The notes: a model not told the origin generated them from the sequence alone. A stretch of DNA of 64,000 nt from Microbacterium sp. SA39 (GCF_000967865.1 NZ_JXRU01000034.1:168886-232885); one strand, 5' to 3'. Positions 1-9,629 are shown, counted from the first letter of the stretch. Translations and numbers: made by a program.

Positions 1-1
1 C

Positions 2-565
2 GTGCCGCCGCTTCCGCGTCGCCAGCACCAGATGCACCAGCACCTGTCGATGGGCTTCGTGATCAAGGTGCACGCCGTCTACGAGACGCCGTTCTGGCGC
101 GAGCAGGGGCTGAGCGCCACCGCGTTCAGCCCGTATGAGCTGGTCCACGAGGCCTACGACAACACCAACCACGGCGACGAGCGCGGCACGATCGTCGGCT
201 TCGTCTCCGACGAGAACGCCGACGGCGTCTTCGAGCTCTCGGCGGAGGAGCGCAAGCAGCGCATCCTCGAGTCGCTTTCGCACTACTACGGCGATCAGGC
301 CAAGAACCCGGTCGTCTACTACGAGAGCGACTGGGGCAGCGAGGAGTGGACGCGCGGCGCCTACGCCGCGAGCTTCGACATGGGCGGTCTCCACCGCTAC
401 GGTGCGGACCTCCGTACCCCGGTCGGCCCGATCCACTTCGCCTGCAGCGATCTCGCGGGCGCCGGATATCAGCACGTCGACGGAGCGATCCGCATGGGTC
501 AGCTCGCCGCCTCGAACATCGTCGCCGCTATCCGCGCCGCCGGTCCCGCCGAGGACGCGGCCTGA
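2..565 (+). CDS. Flavin monoamine oxidase, C-terminal part (5' truncated by window edge)
   Basis: This is the C-terminal 187 or so residues of an FAD-dependent amine oxidase of the monoamine/putrescine oxidase family, which oxidises primary amines to aldehydes with release of ammonia and H2O2. The end carries the family's FAD-contacting C-terminal block, seen as GGLHRYGADLRTPVGPIHFA followed by GYQHVDGAIRMGQLAA. The true start lies before the window. The stop overlaps the next start by one base, and the downstream permease and two aldehyde dehydrogenases fit a pathway from a diamine or aminoaldehyde to succinate. The exact substrate cannot be read from this fragment. Confidence 0.85.
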   Translation: MPPLPRRQHQMHQHLSMGFVIKVHAVYETPFWREQGLSATAFSPYELVHEAYDNTNHGDERGTIVGFVSDENADGVFELSAEERKQRILESLSHYYGDQAKNPVVYYESDWGSEEWTRGAYAASFDMGGLHRYGADLRTPVGPIHFACSDLAGAGYQHVDGAIRMGQLAASNIVAAIRAAGPAEDAA

Positions 566-1449
566 TGACCGGCTCGATCGTCGTCGGCTACACGGCGACG
601 GACACCGGGGCGGATGCCGCGGCGCTCGGTGCACGGCTCGCGCGCAGCCTCGGCGCGACGCTGCACCTCGTGATCGTCCTCCCCAACGAGGGCACTCGCA
701 GTGCGGCGGTCCCGCCGGAGCGCGCCTACGAGGAGCACATCCGCGGTCAGGCCAAGAAGTGGCTCGAGGACGCGATCATCCGGCTCCCGCAGGAGCTGAC
801 CCGCAATGGTCACGTGCGCTTCGCCGAATCGTTCGCCGAGGGGCTCATCGCCGCAGGCGAGGAGTTCGACGCCCGGGTGATCGTGGTCGGCGCGGCCGGC
901 GGCGGCATCCTGGGTCGGCACCGGCTCGGCAGCGTCGCCTCCGAGCTGCTGCACTCGTCGACCATCCCGGTCGCGCTCGCCCCCGCGGGAACGGCGCAGC
1001 AGGACGACCACGTCGTCCCGCGCGTCACGGTCGCCGTGGGCACGCGTCCCGGCGCGGATGCGTTGCTCGACGAAGCCGTCGCACTTGCCGGCGACACCGG
1101 TGTCGACCTCCGGCTGGTGTCGCTCGTGCCGTTCGACGTGCCTGCCGGACTCGACACCGGCGCCATCCGCGTGGTCGGCGACGAGCACTCGCAGGAGGTC
1201 CTCGCGGTCGCGTCGGAGCTGCTGCCCGACGGCCGCACCGCCGCCGTCGAGAAGGCCCCGGGCGACAGTGTCGAGGATGCCGTCGCGAACCTCTCCTGGC
1301 TGCCCGGCGAGGTCATCCTCGTCGGCTCCAGCCGGCTCGCCCAGCCGCGTCGGCTGTTCCTGGGCTCGACGGCGGCGAAGATGCTGCACGAGCTGCCCGT
1401 CCCGATGATCGTCGTCCCGCGCACCCGCGCTGAAGCAGGAGTCCGCTGA
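565..1449 (+). CDS. Universal stress protein, tandem UspA domains
   Basis: A 294-residue cytoplasmic protein with two UspA-type domains, roughly residues 1-145 and 150-294. The first opens with SIVVGYTATDTGADAA, and each half ends in the family's ATP-loop region (VVGAAGGGILGRHRLGSVAS and VGSSRLAQPRRLFLGSTAAK). The start at 565 is chosen because it overlaps the upstream stop (TGATG); longer in-frame extensions run through the oxidase gene. It overlaps the permease start by one base, so it is translationally coupled within the amine operon. Universal stress proteins are often fused to or paired with transporters; here it may modulate the adjacent permease, which is inference. Confidence 0.85.
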   Translation: MTGSIVVGYTATDTGADAAALGARLARSLGATLHLVIVLPNEGTRSAAVPPERAYEEHIRGQAKKWLEDAIIRLPQELTRNGHVRFAESFAEGLIAAGEEFDARVIVVGAAGGGILGRHRLGSVASELLHSSTIPVALAPAGTAQQDDHVVPRVTVAVGTRPGADALLDEAVALAGDTGVDLRLVSLVPFDVPAGLDTGAIRVVGDEHSQEVLAVASELLPDGRTAAVEKAPGDSVEDAVANLSWLPGEVILVGSSRLAQPRRLFLGSTAAKMLHELPVPMIVVPRTRAEAGVR

Positions 1450-2987
1450 TGAGCAGCACCAATCGGGCGACGGAGCCCGAATCCGGCGTCACGACCGGCA
1501 TCTCCACGAAGGGGCTGCGGGCCGGCGTCGTCGGCGTCGTCGGCGCCGTGGTGATCGGCATCTCGACCATCGCCCCCGCCTACACGCTCACCGCCTCGCT
1601 CGGCCCGACCGTGGCCGAGGTCGGCACCCAGGTGCCGGCGATCATCCTGGTCGGCTTCATCCCGATGCTCCTCACCGCCTTCGGCTACCGGGAGCTCAAC
1701 CGCGTGATGCCCGACTCCGGCACCTCGTTCACCTGGGGCGTGCGCGCGTTCGGGCCGTGGATCGGCTGGATGACGGGGTGGGGCCTCATCGCCGCGACCG
1801 TCATCGTGCTGTCGAACCTCGCCGGCATCGCGGTCGAGTTCCTCTTCCTGCTGATCGCTCAGCTCACGGGCAACCCCGAGATCGCGGACCTCGCGTTCAA
1901 CCCCTTCATCAACGTCATCGTCTGCCTCCTCTTCATGCTCGGCGCGACCCTCGTGTCGTACCGCGACATGCAGACGACGCAGAAGTTCCAGTACGTGCTG
2001 GTGAGCTTCCAGCTCGTGGTGCTGGTCGTCTTCGCCGTCGTCGCGATCATCAAGGCGGTCTCGGGCGAGGCGCCGGAGCCGACGGCCTTCTCCTGGTCGT
2101 GGTTCAACCCGTTCGAGGTTCCGTCGTTCAGCGCCTTCGCCGCCGGACTCTCGCTCTCGATCTTCATCTTCTGGGGCTGGGACGTCGTCCTCACCATGAA
2201 CGAGGAGACGAAGGACCCCGACCGCACGCCGGGACGGGCCGCCGTGGTCACCGTGCTCGTCGTCGTCAGCCTGTACCTGCTGCTCGCGATCGGCCTCATC
2301 ATGTTCGCCGGTGTCGGCACCGGTGCGCTGGGCCTCGCGAACGAGGACATCTCCGCCAACGTGTTCTTCGCCCTGTCTGATCCGGTGCTCGGACCGCTCG
2401 CGTTCCTCGTGTCGCTCGCGGTGCTCTCCAGCTCGGCCGCCTCGCTGCAGTCGACCGCGGTCGGCCCTGCGCGCACGCTGCTGGCGATGGGGCACTACGG
2501 CGCTCTGCCGCCGAAGTTCGCCACGGTGAGCCCGCGGTTCTTCACCCCCGGCTACGCGACCATCGTCGCCGCGGTCGTCGCCTCGGCGTTCTACGCCGTC
2601 ATGCGCCTGATCAGCGAGAACGTCCTCACCGACACGATCCTGTCGCTCGGCATGATGATCTGCTTCTACTACGGGCTCACCGCGTTCGCGTGCGTCTGGT
2701 ACTTCCGCAAGCAGTGGTTCGACTCGGCGCGCAGCTTCTTCTTCACGTTCCTGTTCCCGCTCGTCGGCGGCGGCATCCTGGCCGTGCTGTTCGTGACCAC
2801 GCTGATCGACTCGATGGACCCGGAGTACGGCAGCGGATCGAGCATCGGCGGCCTCGGGCTCGTGTTCGTCCTCGGCGTCACGATCATCCTGGTCGGCGTG
2901 GTCATCATGATCTGGCAGCGGATCAAGCGCCCGGCGTTCTTCCGCGGCGAGACCCTCGGCATGGAAGCTCCGGCGAGCCGTCGCTGA
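1449..2987 (+). CDS. APC family amino acid/amine permease
   Basis: A 512-residue membrane transporter of the amino acid-polyamine-organocation superfamily with about 12 predicted hydrophobic segments. The N-terminal part carries the APC-type first helix (IGISTIAPAYTLTASLG) after a short hydrophilic start. The start overlaps the stress-protein stop (TGATG). Lying between an amine oxidase and two succinate-semialdehyde-type dehydrogenases, it probably imports the operon's substrate, such as a polyamine or GABA. The specific substrate is inferred from context only. Confidence 0.88.
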   Translation: MSSTNRATEPESGVTTGISTKGLRAGVVGVVGAVVIGISTIAPAYTLTASLGPTVAEVGTQVPAIILVGFIPMLLTAFGYRELNRVMPDSGTSFTWGVRAFGPWIGWMTGWGLIAATVIVLSNLAGIAVEFLFLLIAQLTGNPEIADLAFNPFINVIVCLLFMLGATLVSYRDMQTTQKFQYVLVSFQLVVLVVFAVVAIIKAVSGEAPEPTAFSWSWFNPFEVPSFSAFAAGLSLSIFIFWGWDVVLTMNEETKDPDRTPGRAAVVTVLVVVSLYLLLAIGLIMFAGVGTGALGLANEDISANVFFALSDPVLGPLAFLVSLAVLSSSAASLQSTAVGPARTLLAMGHYGALPPKFATVSPRFFTPGYATIVAAVVASAFYAVMRLISENVLTDTILSLGMMICFYYGLTAFACVWYFRKQWFDSARSFFFTFLFPLVGGGILAVLFVTTLIDSMDPEYGSGSSIGGLGLVFVLGVTIILVGVVIMIWQRIKRPAFFRGETLGMEAPASRR

Positions 2988-3017
2988 CCCCGCACTCCTC
3001 CCACAGAAAGAGAACCC

Positions 3018-4484
3018 ATGAGCACTCAGACCGAGCAGGCTCTGCTCGACAGCATCCCCACCGGCCTCTTCATCGGCGGCGAATGGACGGATGCCGAGAC
3101 CGGCGGAACCTTCGACGTGCAGGACCCGGCCACCGGAGCGGTCATCCGCACGATCGCGGATGCGACTCCCGCCGACGGCAAGCGCGCGCTCGACGCGGCC
3201 GTCGCCGCGCAGGACTCGTGGGCGGCGACCGCTCCGCGGGTGCGCAGCGACATCCTCCGCCGGGCGTTCGACCTCGTGCAGGTGCACAAGGAGGACCTCG
3301 CGCTTCTCATGACGCTCGAGATGGGCAAGCCGCTCGCGGAGGCGCGCGGCGAGGTCGGCTACGGCGGCGAGTTCCTGCGCTGGTTCAGCGAGGAGGCCGT
3401 GCGCATCAGCGGTCGCTACGGCATCAACCCCGAGGGCACCGGCAACATGGTCGTGTCGCAGCGTCCGGTCGGTCCGTCGTTCTTCATCACCCCCTGGAAC
3501 TTCCCGTTCGCGATGGCGACCCGCAAGATCGCGCCGGCTCTCGCGGCCGGTTGCACCGTCGTGATCAAGCCTCCGGCTCTCACGCCGCTGACGACCATGT
3601 TCTTCACGAAGCTGCTGGAAGAGGCGGGTCTTCCGGCCGGTGTCGTCAACGTCGTGCAGACGTCGAAGTCCAGCGCCCTGTCCGGGCCGATCATCGCCGA
3701 CCCGCGGCTGCGCAAGCTGTCGTTCACCGGCTCGACCGAGGTCGGCCGCAAGCTCATCGCCCAGGCCGCCGAAGGTGTGCTGCGCGTGTCGATGGAGCTC
3801 GGCGGCAACGCGCCGTTCGTCGTCTTCGAGGATGCCGACCTCGACAAGGCCGTGGAGGGCGCGCTGCTGGCGAAGTTCCGCAACATCGGTCAGGCCTGCA
3901 CGGCGGCGAACCGCTTCATCGTGCAGGCATCCGTCGCCGAGGAGTTCGCGCGCAAGGTCACCGAGCGCGTGAACGGCATGAAGATCGGCCGCGGTACCGA
4001 GGATGACGTGGCGATCGGCCCGCTCATCGATGAGGACGCGGTCGCCAAGGCCGGCGAACTCGTCGGAGACGCTGTCGATCGTGGGGCGAAGCTCCTCGCC
4101 GGCGGCAAGGCGCTCGAGGGCACCGGCTCGTTCTACCAGCCGACGGTGCTGACCGACGTCGTGCCCGGATCGGCGATCCTCCGCGAGGAGATCTTCGGAC
4201 CGGTGCTCGCGATCGCGACCTTCGAGACCGAGGAAGAGGCCGTGCACCTCGCCAACGACACCGAGTACGGCCTGGTCTCGTACGTCTTCACCGAGAACCT
4301 GCAGCGCGGCCAGCGGATGATCGACAGGCTCGAGACCGGCATGATGGGTCTCAACGTGGGAGTGGTGTCCAACGCGGCCGCACCCTTCGGCGGCGTGAAG
4401 CAGTCCGGCGTGGGGCGTGAGGGCGGTTTCGAGGGCATCCACGAGTACCTGTCCACCAAGTACACGCTGATCCCCGTCTCCTGA
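3018..4484 (+). CDS. gabD: NAD(P)-dependent aldehyde dehydrogenase, succinate-semialdehyde type (GabD-like)
   Basis: A 488-residue aldehyde dehydrogenase, full length for the family. The general-base glutamate is in MELGGNAP (about residue 259) and the nucleophilic cysteine in GQACTAANR (about residue 294). The cofactor-site TPWNFPFA and FTGSTEVG motifs are present. The overall sequence resembles GabD, which oxidises succinate semialdehyde to succinate in GABA catabolism. AGAAAGAGAA stands just before the ATG. A second aldehyde dehydrogenase follows after a palindromic gap. Another short-chain omega-aldehyde remains possible as substrate. Confidence 0.85.
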   Translation: MSTQTEQALLDSIPTGLFIGGEWTDAETGGTFDVQDPATGAVIRTIADATPADGKRALDAAVAAQDSWAATAPRVRSDILRRAFDLVQVHKEDLALLMTLEMGKPLAEARGEVGYGGEFLRWFSEEAVRISGRYGINPEGTGNMVVSQRPVGPSFFITPWNFPFAMATRKIAPALAAGCTVVIKPPALTPLTTMFFTKLLEEAGLPAGVVNVVQTSKSSALSGPIIADPRLRKLSFTGSTEVGRKLIAQAAEGVLRVSMELGGNAPFVVFEDADLDKAVEGALLAKFRNIGQACTAANRFIVQASVAEEFARKVTERVNGMKIGRGTEDDVAIGPLIDEDAVAKAGELVGDAVDRGAKLLAGGKALEGTGSFYQPTVLTDVVPGSAILREEIFGPVLAIATFETEEEAVHLANDTEYGLVSYVFTENLQRGQRMIDRLETGMMGLNVGVVSNAAAPFGGVKQSGVGREGGFEGIHEYLSTKYTLIPVS

Positions 4485-4492
4485 TGACCTTC

Positions 4493-4576
4493 CGGTCGTT
4501 GAGCGAGCGAAGCGAGACGAAACGCGCCCGCGTCACCGCGTTTCGTCTCGTCGCTTCGCTCCTCGCTCAACGACCG
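4493..4576. repeat. REP-like palindrome between the two aldehyde dehydrogenase genes
   Basis: A near-perfect inverted repeat with long arms. The left arm begins CGGTCGTTGAGCGAGCGAAG and the right arm ends in CTCGCTCAACGACCG, with GAGACGAAACGCG / CGCGTTTCGTCTC pairing inside. Related units lie at 5972-6051 and as a four-unit array at 63621-63911. It may also act as an mRNA-stabilising or attenuating hairpin within the operon. Confidence 0.85.
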
Positions 4577-4599
4577 CGCAACGATAGAAAGGACGAAAC

Positions 4600-5964
4600 A
4601 TGACCGATTACGCCGTCATCAACCCCGCCACCGGAGAGACCCTGGCGTCCTTCGACACGTTCACGGATGCCCAGATCGACGAGGCCGTCGCGGCCGCCGA
4701 CCAGGCGCACCGCGGATGGTCGCGCTTGTCGACCGTCGCCGAGCGCGCGGCCCTCGTGCGCCGGGTCGCGGAGCTGCACCGCGAGCACCGCGAGGCGCTC
4801 GCCGACATCTTCGTGCGCGAGATGGGCAAGCCGCGCGAGGCCGCGCTGGGCGAGGTCGACTTCGCCGCCGACATCGCCGAGTACTACGCCGACCAGGCCG
4901 AGGCGATCATGGCCGACCAGCCGATCGCCATCCTCGGCGACGGCACGGCGATCATCCGCCGCTCGTCGCTCGGGCCGCTGATCGGGATCATGCCGTGGAA
5001 CTTCCCGGCGTACCAGATCGTGCGTTTCGCGGCGCCGAACCTGATCGTCGGCAACACGATCCTGCTGAAGCCGGCACCGCAGTGCCCGGAGTCGTCGACC
5101 GCGATCGCCGCGATCTACGACGAGGCCGGATTCCCTCCCGGTGCCTACCAGAACGTGCTCGCGACGAACGATCAGATCGCCAAGATGATCGCCGACCCGC
5201 GCGTGCAGGGCGTGTCTCTCACCGGTTCCGAGCGGGCGGGCGCGGCGGTCGCAGAGGTCGCCGGACGCAACCTGAAGAAGGTCGCGCTGGAGCTCGGCGG
5301 ATCCGACCCGTTCATCGTGCTCTCGACCGATGACCTCGATGCCACCGTCCAGGCGGGCGTGGACGCACGTCTCGACAACAACGGGCAGGCGTGCAACGGC
5401 GCCAAGCGCTTCATCATCGTCGACGACCTGTACGACGCGTTCGTCGAGAAGTTCACGGCGGCGATGGCTGCGGTCGAGGCCACCGACCCGACGCTCGACG
5501 ACACGGTGCTCGGTCCGGTGTCGTCCGAGACCGCTGCCGAGAACCTGCAGAAGCAGATCGATCAGGCCGTCGAGCAGGGCGCGACGCTGCTGACGGGCGG
5601 CACGCGCGAGGGCGCGTTCTTCGCGCCGACGGTGCTCGCGGACGTCACGCCGGCGATGAACGTCTACCGCGAGGAGCTGTTCGGGCCGGCGGCGGTCGTG
5701 TACCGCGTCGCCGACGAGGACGCTGCTGTCGACCTGGCGAACGACACGACCTTCGGCCTCGGCTCCTATGTCTTCACGACGGATGCCGCCCAGGCGGAGC
5801 GCGTCGCCGACAAGATCGAGGCCGGGATGGTCTACGTGAACCTGGTGCTCGCCGACAGTCCCGAGCTGCCCTTCGGCGGCGTCAAGCGCAGCGGCACGGC
5901 CCGCGAGCTGGGCCACCTCGCCGCGGACGAGTTCGTGAACAAGAAGCTCATCCGCATCGGCTGA
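4600..5964 (+). CDS. NAD-dependent succinate-semialdehyde dehydrogenase-like enzyme (short form)
   Basis: A 454-residue aldehyde dehydrogenase, about 35 residues shorter than the upstream paralogue, as in the short succinate-semialdehyde dehydrogenase branch. The catalytic cysteine is in NNGQACNGAKR (about residue 265) and the base glutamate in ALELGGSDP (about residue 231). GATAGAAAGGA precedes the ATG. Having two different aldehyde dehydrogenases in one operon suggests two sequential aldehyde steps, for example aminobutyraldehyde to GABA and succinate semialdehyde to succinate. Which enzyme does which step is not resolved. Confidence 0.85.
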   Translation: MTDYAVINPATGETLASFDTFTDAQIDEAVAAADQAHRGWSRLSTVAERAALVRRVAELHREHREALADIFVREMGKPREAALGEVDFAADIAEYYADQAEAIMADQPIAILGDGTAIIRRSSLGPLIGIMPWNFPAYQIVRFAAPNLIVGNTILLKPAPQCPESSTAIAAIYDEAGFPPGAYQNVLATNDQIAKMIADPRVQGVSLTGSERAGAAVAEVAGRNLKKVALELGGSDPFIVLSTDDLDATVQAGVDARLDNNGQACNGAKRFIIVDDLYDAFVEKFTAAMAAVEATDPTLDDTVLGPVSSETAAENLQKQIDQAVEQGATLLTGGTREGAFFAPTVLADVTPAMNVYREELFGPAAVVYRVADEDAAVDLANDTTFGLGSYVFTTDAAQAERVADKIEAGMVYVNLVLADSPELPFGGVKRSGTARELGHLAADEFVNKKLIRIG

Positions 5965-5971
5965 GTTCGAA

Positions 5972-6051
5972 GCGTTTCGTCTCGTCGCTCCGCTCCTCGC
6001 TCAACGACCTGGTGCTCCGGTCGTTGAGCGAGCCGCAGGCGAGACGAAAGG
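5972..6051. repeat. REP-like palindrome, opposite orientation
   Basis: The same repeat family as 4493-4576 with the arms in reverse order: GCGTTTCGTCTCGTCGCTCC leads and GGTCGTTGAGCGAGCC with GAGACGAAA closes. It sits between the dehydrogenase stop and the pyruvate oxidase start and could fold as a long hairpin in the transcript. Confidence 0.8.
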
Positions 6052-6089
6052 CTCGATCCACAGCCTCGGCACGGGCGTAGGGTCGAAGC

Positions 6090-7814
6090 ATGGCCACCGT
6101 CGCTGAGAACATCGTCAAGACTCTGCACGCCAACGGGATCGAACGGGTCTACGGGCTCCCCGGAGACTCCCTCAACGGGTTCACGGATGCCCTCCGCAAA
6201 GACGGCACGATCCGGTGGGTGCACGTTCGCCACGAAGAGGCCGCCGCCTTCGCTGCCGCCGCGGATGCCGCCACCACGGGCGAACTCGCCGTCGTCGCAG
6301 GCTCCTGCGGCCCGGGCAACCTGCACCTCATCAACGGCCTCTACGACGCGAACCGCTCGCGCGTGCCGGTGCTGGCGATCGCCGCGCACATCCCGACGAC
6401 CGAGATCGGCACGGGCTACTTCCAGGAGACGCATCCGCAGGAGCTGTTCCGCGAGTGCAGCGTGTACGTCGAATACGTCGCTGACCCTCAGCAGATGCCG
6501 AGGCTCATGGAGATCGCGATGCGGGCCGCGATCGAACAGCGCGGCGTCGCCGTGCTCGTCATCCCGGGCGATGTCGCCCTCGCCGAGATCGCGGATGACC
6601 GCGCGGTCGTGATCGAGCGTGCTCGTCCCGTGATCGTGCCGAGTGGTCCCGAACTGGAGAGAGCAGCCACGCTGCTGAACGCCGCGAAGAAGGTCACCAT
6701 TCTCGCCGGCGCCGGTGTCGAAGGGGCGCACGACGAGGTCGTCGCCCTGGCCGATCGGCTCGCCGCCCCCATCGTGCACGCGCTCCGCGGCAAGGAGTTC
6801 ATCGAGTACGACAACCCGTTCGATGTCGGGATGACGGGCCTGCTAGGCTTCGCCTCGGGCTACCGCGCGATGGAGGCGGCCGATGCGCTCCTCGTGCTCG
6901 GCAGCGACTTTCCCTACGAGCAGTTCTACCCGGAGGACGCGACCACGATCCAGGTCGACATCCGCGGTTCGCAGCTCGGCAAGCGGCATCCGCTCGATCT
7001 GGGGCTCGTCGGAGACGTGCGCGCCACTGCCGAGGCTCTCATCCCGCGGCTCGCCGAGCGCGACGACCGCGGCCACCTCGACGACGCCACGGCCCACTAC
7101 CGCAAGACGCGGGCGAAGCTCGACGAGCTCGCGGTCCCCGCGAAGGGCACGCGCCCGATCCATCCGCAGTACCTCGCCCGACTCCTCGACGAGTACGCGA
7201 CGGATGACGCGATCTTCACGGCCGACGTCGGCTCGCCCACGGTGTGGGCGGCCCGCTATCTGACGATGACCAAGGAGCGCCGGCTGATCGGCTCGTTCAC
7301 CCATGGCTCGATGGCGAACGCACTGCTGCACGGGATCGGCGCGCAGGTCGCGCATCCGCACCGTCAGGTGGTCGCGCTCGCCGGCGACGGCGGACTCTCG
7401 ATGATGCTCGGCGAGCTGCTCACCCTCACGCAGAACGAGCTGCCGGTGAAGACGATCGTCGTGAACAACGCCTCGCTGAACTTCGTCGAGTTGGAGATGA
7501 AGGCAGCAGGCTTCGTGACCTATGGCACGGGTCTCGAGAATCCGAGCTTCGCGGCCATCGCCGAGGCGATGGGAATCTTCGCGCGCCGCGTCGAGCGCAG
7601 CGAGGATCTTCCGGATGCCGTCCGCGAGGTACTCGACCATGACGGCCCCGCCCTGCTGGACGTCGTGACCGAGCGGCAGGAGCTTTCCATGCCGCCGGCG
7701 ATCGAGGCCGCGCAGGTCAAGGGCTTCGCCCTGTACGCGATCCGCACGGTCATGTCGGGCCGCGGCGATGAGCTCCTCGACCTCGCGAAGGCCAACTGGC
7801 GCCAGCTGTTCTGA
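6090..7814 (+). CDS. poxB: Thiamine-pyrophosphate pyruvate oxidase/dehydrogenase (quinone)
   Basis: A 574-residue TPP-dependent enzyme of the PoxB family, which decarboxylates pyruvate to acetate and CO2 and passes electrons to the membrane quinone pool. The N-terminal domain starts with VYGLPGDSLNGF and has the substrate-side glutamate in HVRHEEAAAFAA. The C-terminal TPP-binding motif is GDGGLSMM with NNASLNF about 30 residues later (about residue 431 on). Length is normal for PoxB. Separated from the dehydrogenases only by a REP-like palindrome, it may be read with the operon or independently. Acetolactate synthase is less likely given the PoxB-like ends. Confidence 0.88.
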   Translation: MATVAENIVKTLHANGIERVYGLPGDSLNGFTDALRKDGTIRWVHVRHEEAAAFAAAADAATTGELAVVAGSCGPGNLHLINGLYDANRSRVPVLAIAAHIPTTEIGTGYFQETHPQELFRECSVYVEYVADPQQMPRLMEIAMRAAIEQRGVAVLVIPGDVALAEIADDRAVVIERARPVIVPSGPELERAATLLNAAKKVTILAGAGVEGAHDEVVALADRLAAPIVHALRGKEFIEYDNPFDVGMTGLLGFASGYRAMEAADALLVLGSDFPYEQFYPEDATTIQVDIRGSQLGKRHPLDLGLVGDVRATAEALIPRLAERDDRGHLDDATAHYRKTRAKLDELAVPAKGTRPIHPQYLARLLDEYATDDAIFTADVGSPTVWAARYLTMTKERRLIGSFTHGSMANALLHGIGAQVAHPHRQVVALAGDGGLSMMLGELLTLTQNELPVKTIVVNNASLNFVELEMKAAGFVTYGTGLENPSFAAIAEAMGIFARRVERSEDLPDAVREVLDHDGPALLDVVTERQELSMPPAIEAAQVKGFALYAIRTVMSGRGDELLDLAKANWRQLF

Positions 7815-7846
7815 GCCGGCTGCCATGGTGCCGGACGCGCCGCCGG

Positions 7847-7876
7847 TTCGGCTTCGTCCGGAGGATGCCGTATGCT
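7847..7876 (+). promoter_or_regulatory. Candidate promoter of tRNA-Trp/secE/nusG
   Basis: A -10-like TATGCT at 7871-7876 lies about 100 bases before the tRNA, with a weak TTCGGC -35-like hexamer 18 bases upstream. Assigned by pattern and position only. Confidence 0.35.
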
Positions 7877-7977
7877 GGATCAGCAGTTGTTGTCTGCATT
7901 CTTTCACCGTGCCTGGGGTCTCCGCCCTTCGTTACGGTGGCAGCGTAAGGACAGCACCCCGAGGCCTTCAGGCCTCT

Positions 7978-8050
<73 letters not shown>

Positions 8051-8090
8051 CGCGTCAGCGCAACGCTGACACACGAAAGGTACATTCAGG

Positions 8091-8351
8091 ATGGATCAGG
8101 AAGACCCTCGCGGCGAGCTGGTCGCGGCCGGCGGTACGCGTGAGAAGAAGCTCGGCTTCTTCGGGGGTATCGCCCTGTTCATCCGCCAGGTCATCGCCGA
8201 GCTCCGCAAGGTCGTCACGCCGACGCGCAAGGAGCTGTTCAAGTTCACCGGTGTGGTGCTCGTCTTCGTTCTGATCGTCATGGGCATCGTCTACGGCTTG
8301 GACACGTTCTTCGCCTTCGTGACCCACTGGGTGTTCGGAATCCCCGACTGA
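8091..8351 (+). CDS. secE: Preprotein translocase subunit SecE
   Basis: An 86-residue single-span SecE, the small essential subunit that clamps SecY in the SecYEG channel. The conserved amphipathic block FIRQVIAELRKVVTPTRKEL (residues 30-49) is followed by one transmembrane helix. GAAAGGTACATTCAGG precedes the ATG. It lies between tRNA-Trp and nusG, the standard order. Confidence 0.96.
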   Translation: MDQEDPRGELVAAGGTREKKLGFFGGIALFIRQVIAELRKVVTPTRKELFKFTGVVLVFVLIVMGIVYGLDTFFAFVTHWVFGIPD

Positions 8352-8393
8352 TGACGCCCGCGGCTCGCGCCGCAGCTATGGAGAAGAAGCAAC

Positions 8394-9494
8394 GTGTCTG
8401 AACGATATTCCGACGACGCCGACTGGGCGACCGCCGCAGAGCAGTCCAGCGAGGAGGACGAGGCCCAGGAGGGCAACGTCCTCGCCGCGGAGGAGCTCTC
8501 GGTCACCTCAGCCGAGCACGTCGCCGTCCACGTCGAAGACGAGGACGCAGAAGATGACGTCGTGGAAGACATCGACATCGACATCGACGACCCGGAGGCA
8601 GACGCGATCGTGAACGACGCTCTCAACCTGGACGAAGCGGCTGAGACTGAAGCTGCCGCAGAGGTCCTCAACGATTCCGTGGCCGAGGAGACCGCCGAGC
8701 AGCAAGCTGCCGCGGCCGACGAGGTCACCCCCTACGACGGTCCCGACGTCAACGGCGAGGAAGACCGCCCGGCGGTCGAGGACTCCGATGACCCCGTCGC
8801 GGCAGTCGTCGAGGCTGAAGAAACCGAAGGGTCCGAAGAAGGCGCATCCGACGAGGATGAGGACGCCGAGGAGGACCCGTACGAGGCCTTCCGCATGGAC
8901 CTGCGCATGCTCCCGGGCAAGTGGTACGTCATCCACTCCTACGCCGGGTTCGAGCGCAAGGTGAAGGCCAACATCGAGCAGCGCAAGTCGACGCTCGAGG
9001 TCGAGGACGAGATCTACCAGATCGAGGTCCCGATGGAAGACGTGGTCGAGATCAAGAACGGCCAGCGCAAGATGGTCACCCGCGTGCGCATCCCGGGCTA
9101 CGTGCTCGTGCGCATGGAGCTCACGGAAGACACCTGGTCGGTCGTGCGCCACACGCCGGGCGTCACCGGCTTCGTGGGCAACGCCCACAACCCGACGCCG
9201 CTGCGCTTCGAAGAGGCCTTCAACATGCTGAAGTCCCTCGTCGAGGTCAAGGACGTGCCGACCGCCAAGAACATCGCGTCGAAGGGCGGCCTGGCCGTCG
9301 CTCGTCCGCTGCCCGCCGAGGTCGACTTCGAGGTCGGCGAGACCATCACGATCAAGGAGGGCTCGTTCGCGGGTCTTCCCGGTTCGATCAGCGAGATCAA
9401 GCCGGAGAGCGGCAAGCTCACCGTGCTCGTCTCGCTCTTCGAGCGCGAGACCCCGGTCGAGCTGTCGTTCGACCAGGTCACCAAGATGGTCTGA
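8394..9494 (+). CDS. nusG: Transcription termination/antitermination factor NusG, long acidic N-terminal extension
   Basis: A 366-residue NusG. The first 170 or so residues are a very acidic, low-complexity extension rich in Glu, Asp and Ala. The NGN domain begins near residue 174 ([20 protein letters not shown]) and the KOW domain ends the protein ([20 protein letters not shown]). NusG binds RNA polymerase and couples it to ribosomes and Rho. Enteric NusG is about 180 residues; extended forms are common in actinobacteria. The GTG start follows GAGAAGAAGC. Confidence 0.95.
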   Translation: MSERYSDDADWATAAEQSSEEDEAQEGNVLAAEELSVTSAEHVAVHVEDEDAEDDVVEDIDIDIDDPEADAIVNDALNLDEAAETEAAAEVLNDSVAEETAEQQAAAADEVTPYDGPDVNGEEDRPAVEDSDDPVAAVVEAEETEGSEEGASDEDEDAEEDPYEAFRMDLRMLPGKWYVIHSYAGFERKVKANIEQRKSTLEVEDEIYQIEVPMEDVVEIKNGQRKMVTRVRIPGYVLVRMELTEDTWSVVRHTPGVTGFVGNAHNPTPLRFEEAFNMLKSLVEVKDVPTAKNIASKGGLAVARPLPAEVDFEVGETITIKEGSFAGLPGSISEIKPESGKLTVLVSLFERETPVELSFDQVTKMV

Positions 9495-9509
9495 TAGCCC
9501 TTTTCGCAG

Positions 9510-9539
9510 GAACGGCCGTCCCTTTCGGGGCGGCCGTTC
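9510..9539 (+). terminator. Terminator after nusG
   Basis: AACGGCCG pairs with CGGCCGTT around a TCCCTTTCGGGG loop region, shortly after the nusG stop. The downstream T-run is weak. Confidence 0.65.
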
Positions 9540-9567
9540 TCGCGTTCGCCCATGGTCGCCGAGCGGC

Positions 9568-9629
9568 CCCCTTCTGCGCGAGCCACCCCTTTTCGGACGT
9601 TCAGAAAGAGATCGCTCGCGCAGAAGGGG
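9568..9629. repeat. Perfect 16-bp inverted repeat between nusG and rplK
   Basis: CCCCTTCTGCGCGAGC (9568-9583) is exactly complementary to GCTCGCGCAGAAGGGG (9614-9629), with 30 bases between. It lies after the nusG terminator and upstream of the rplK leader. It could be a dispersed element or a regulatory hairpin; no function is evident. Confidence 0.75.

Noticed and set aside
810..4442. 1210-residue open frame on the minus strand across the stress-protein, permease and dehydrogenase genes
   Set aside because: It is antisense to three well-supported genes, and its composition (Arg, His, Asp, Glu-rich, no domain) is that of a high-GC shadow frame.
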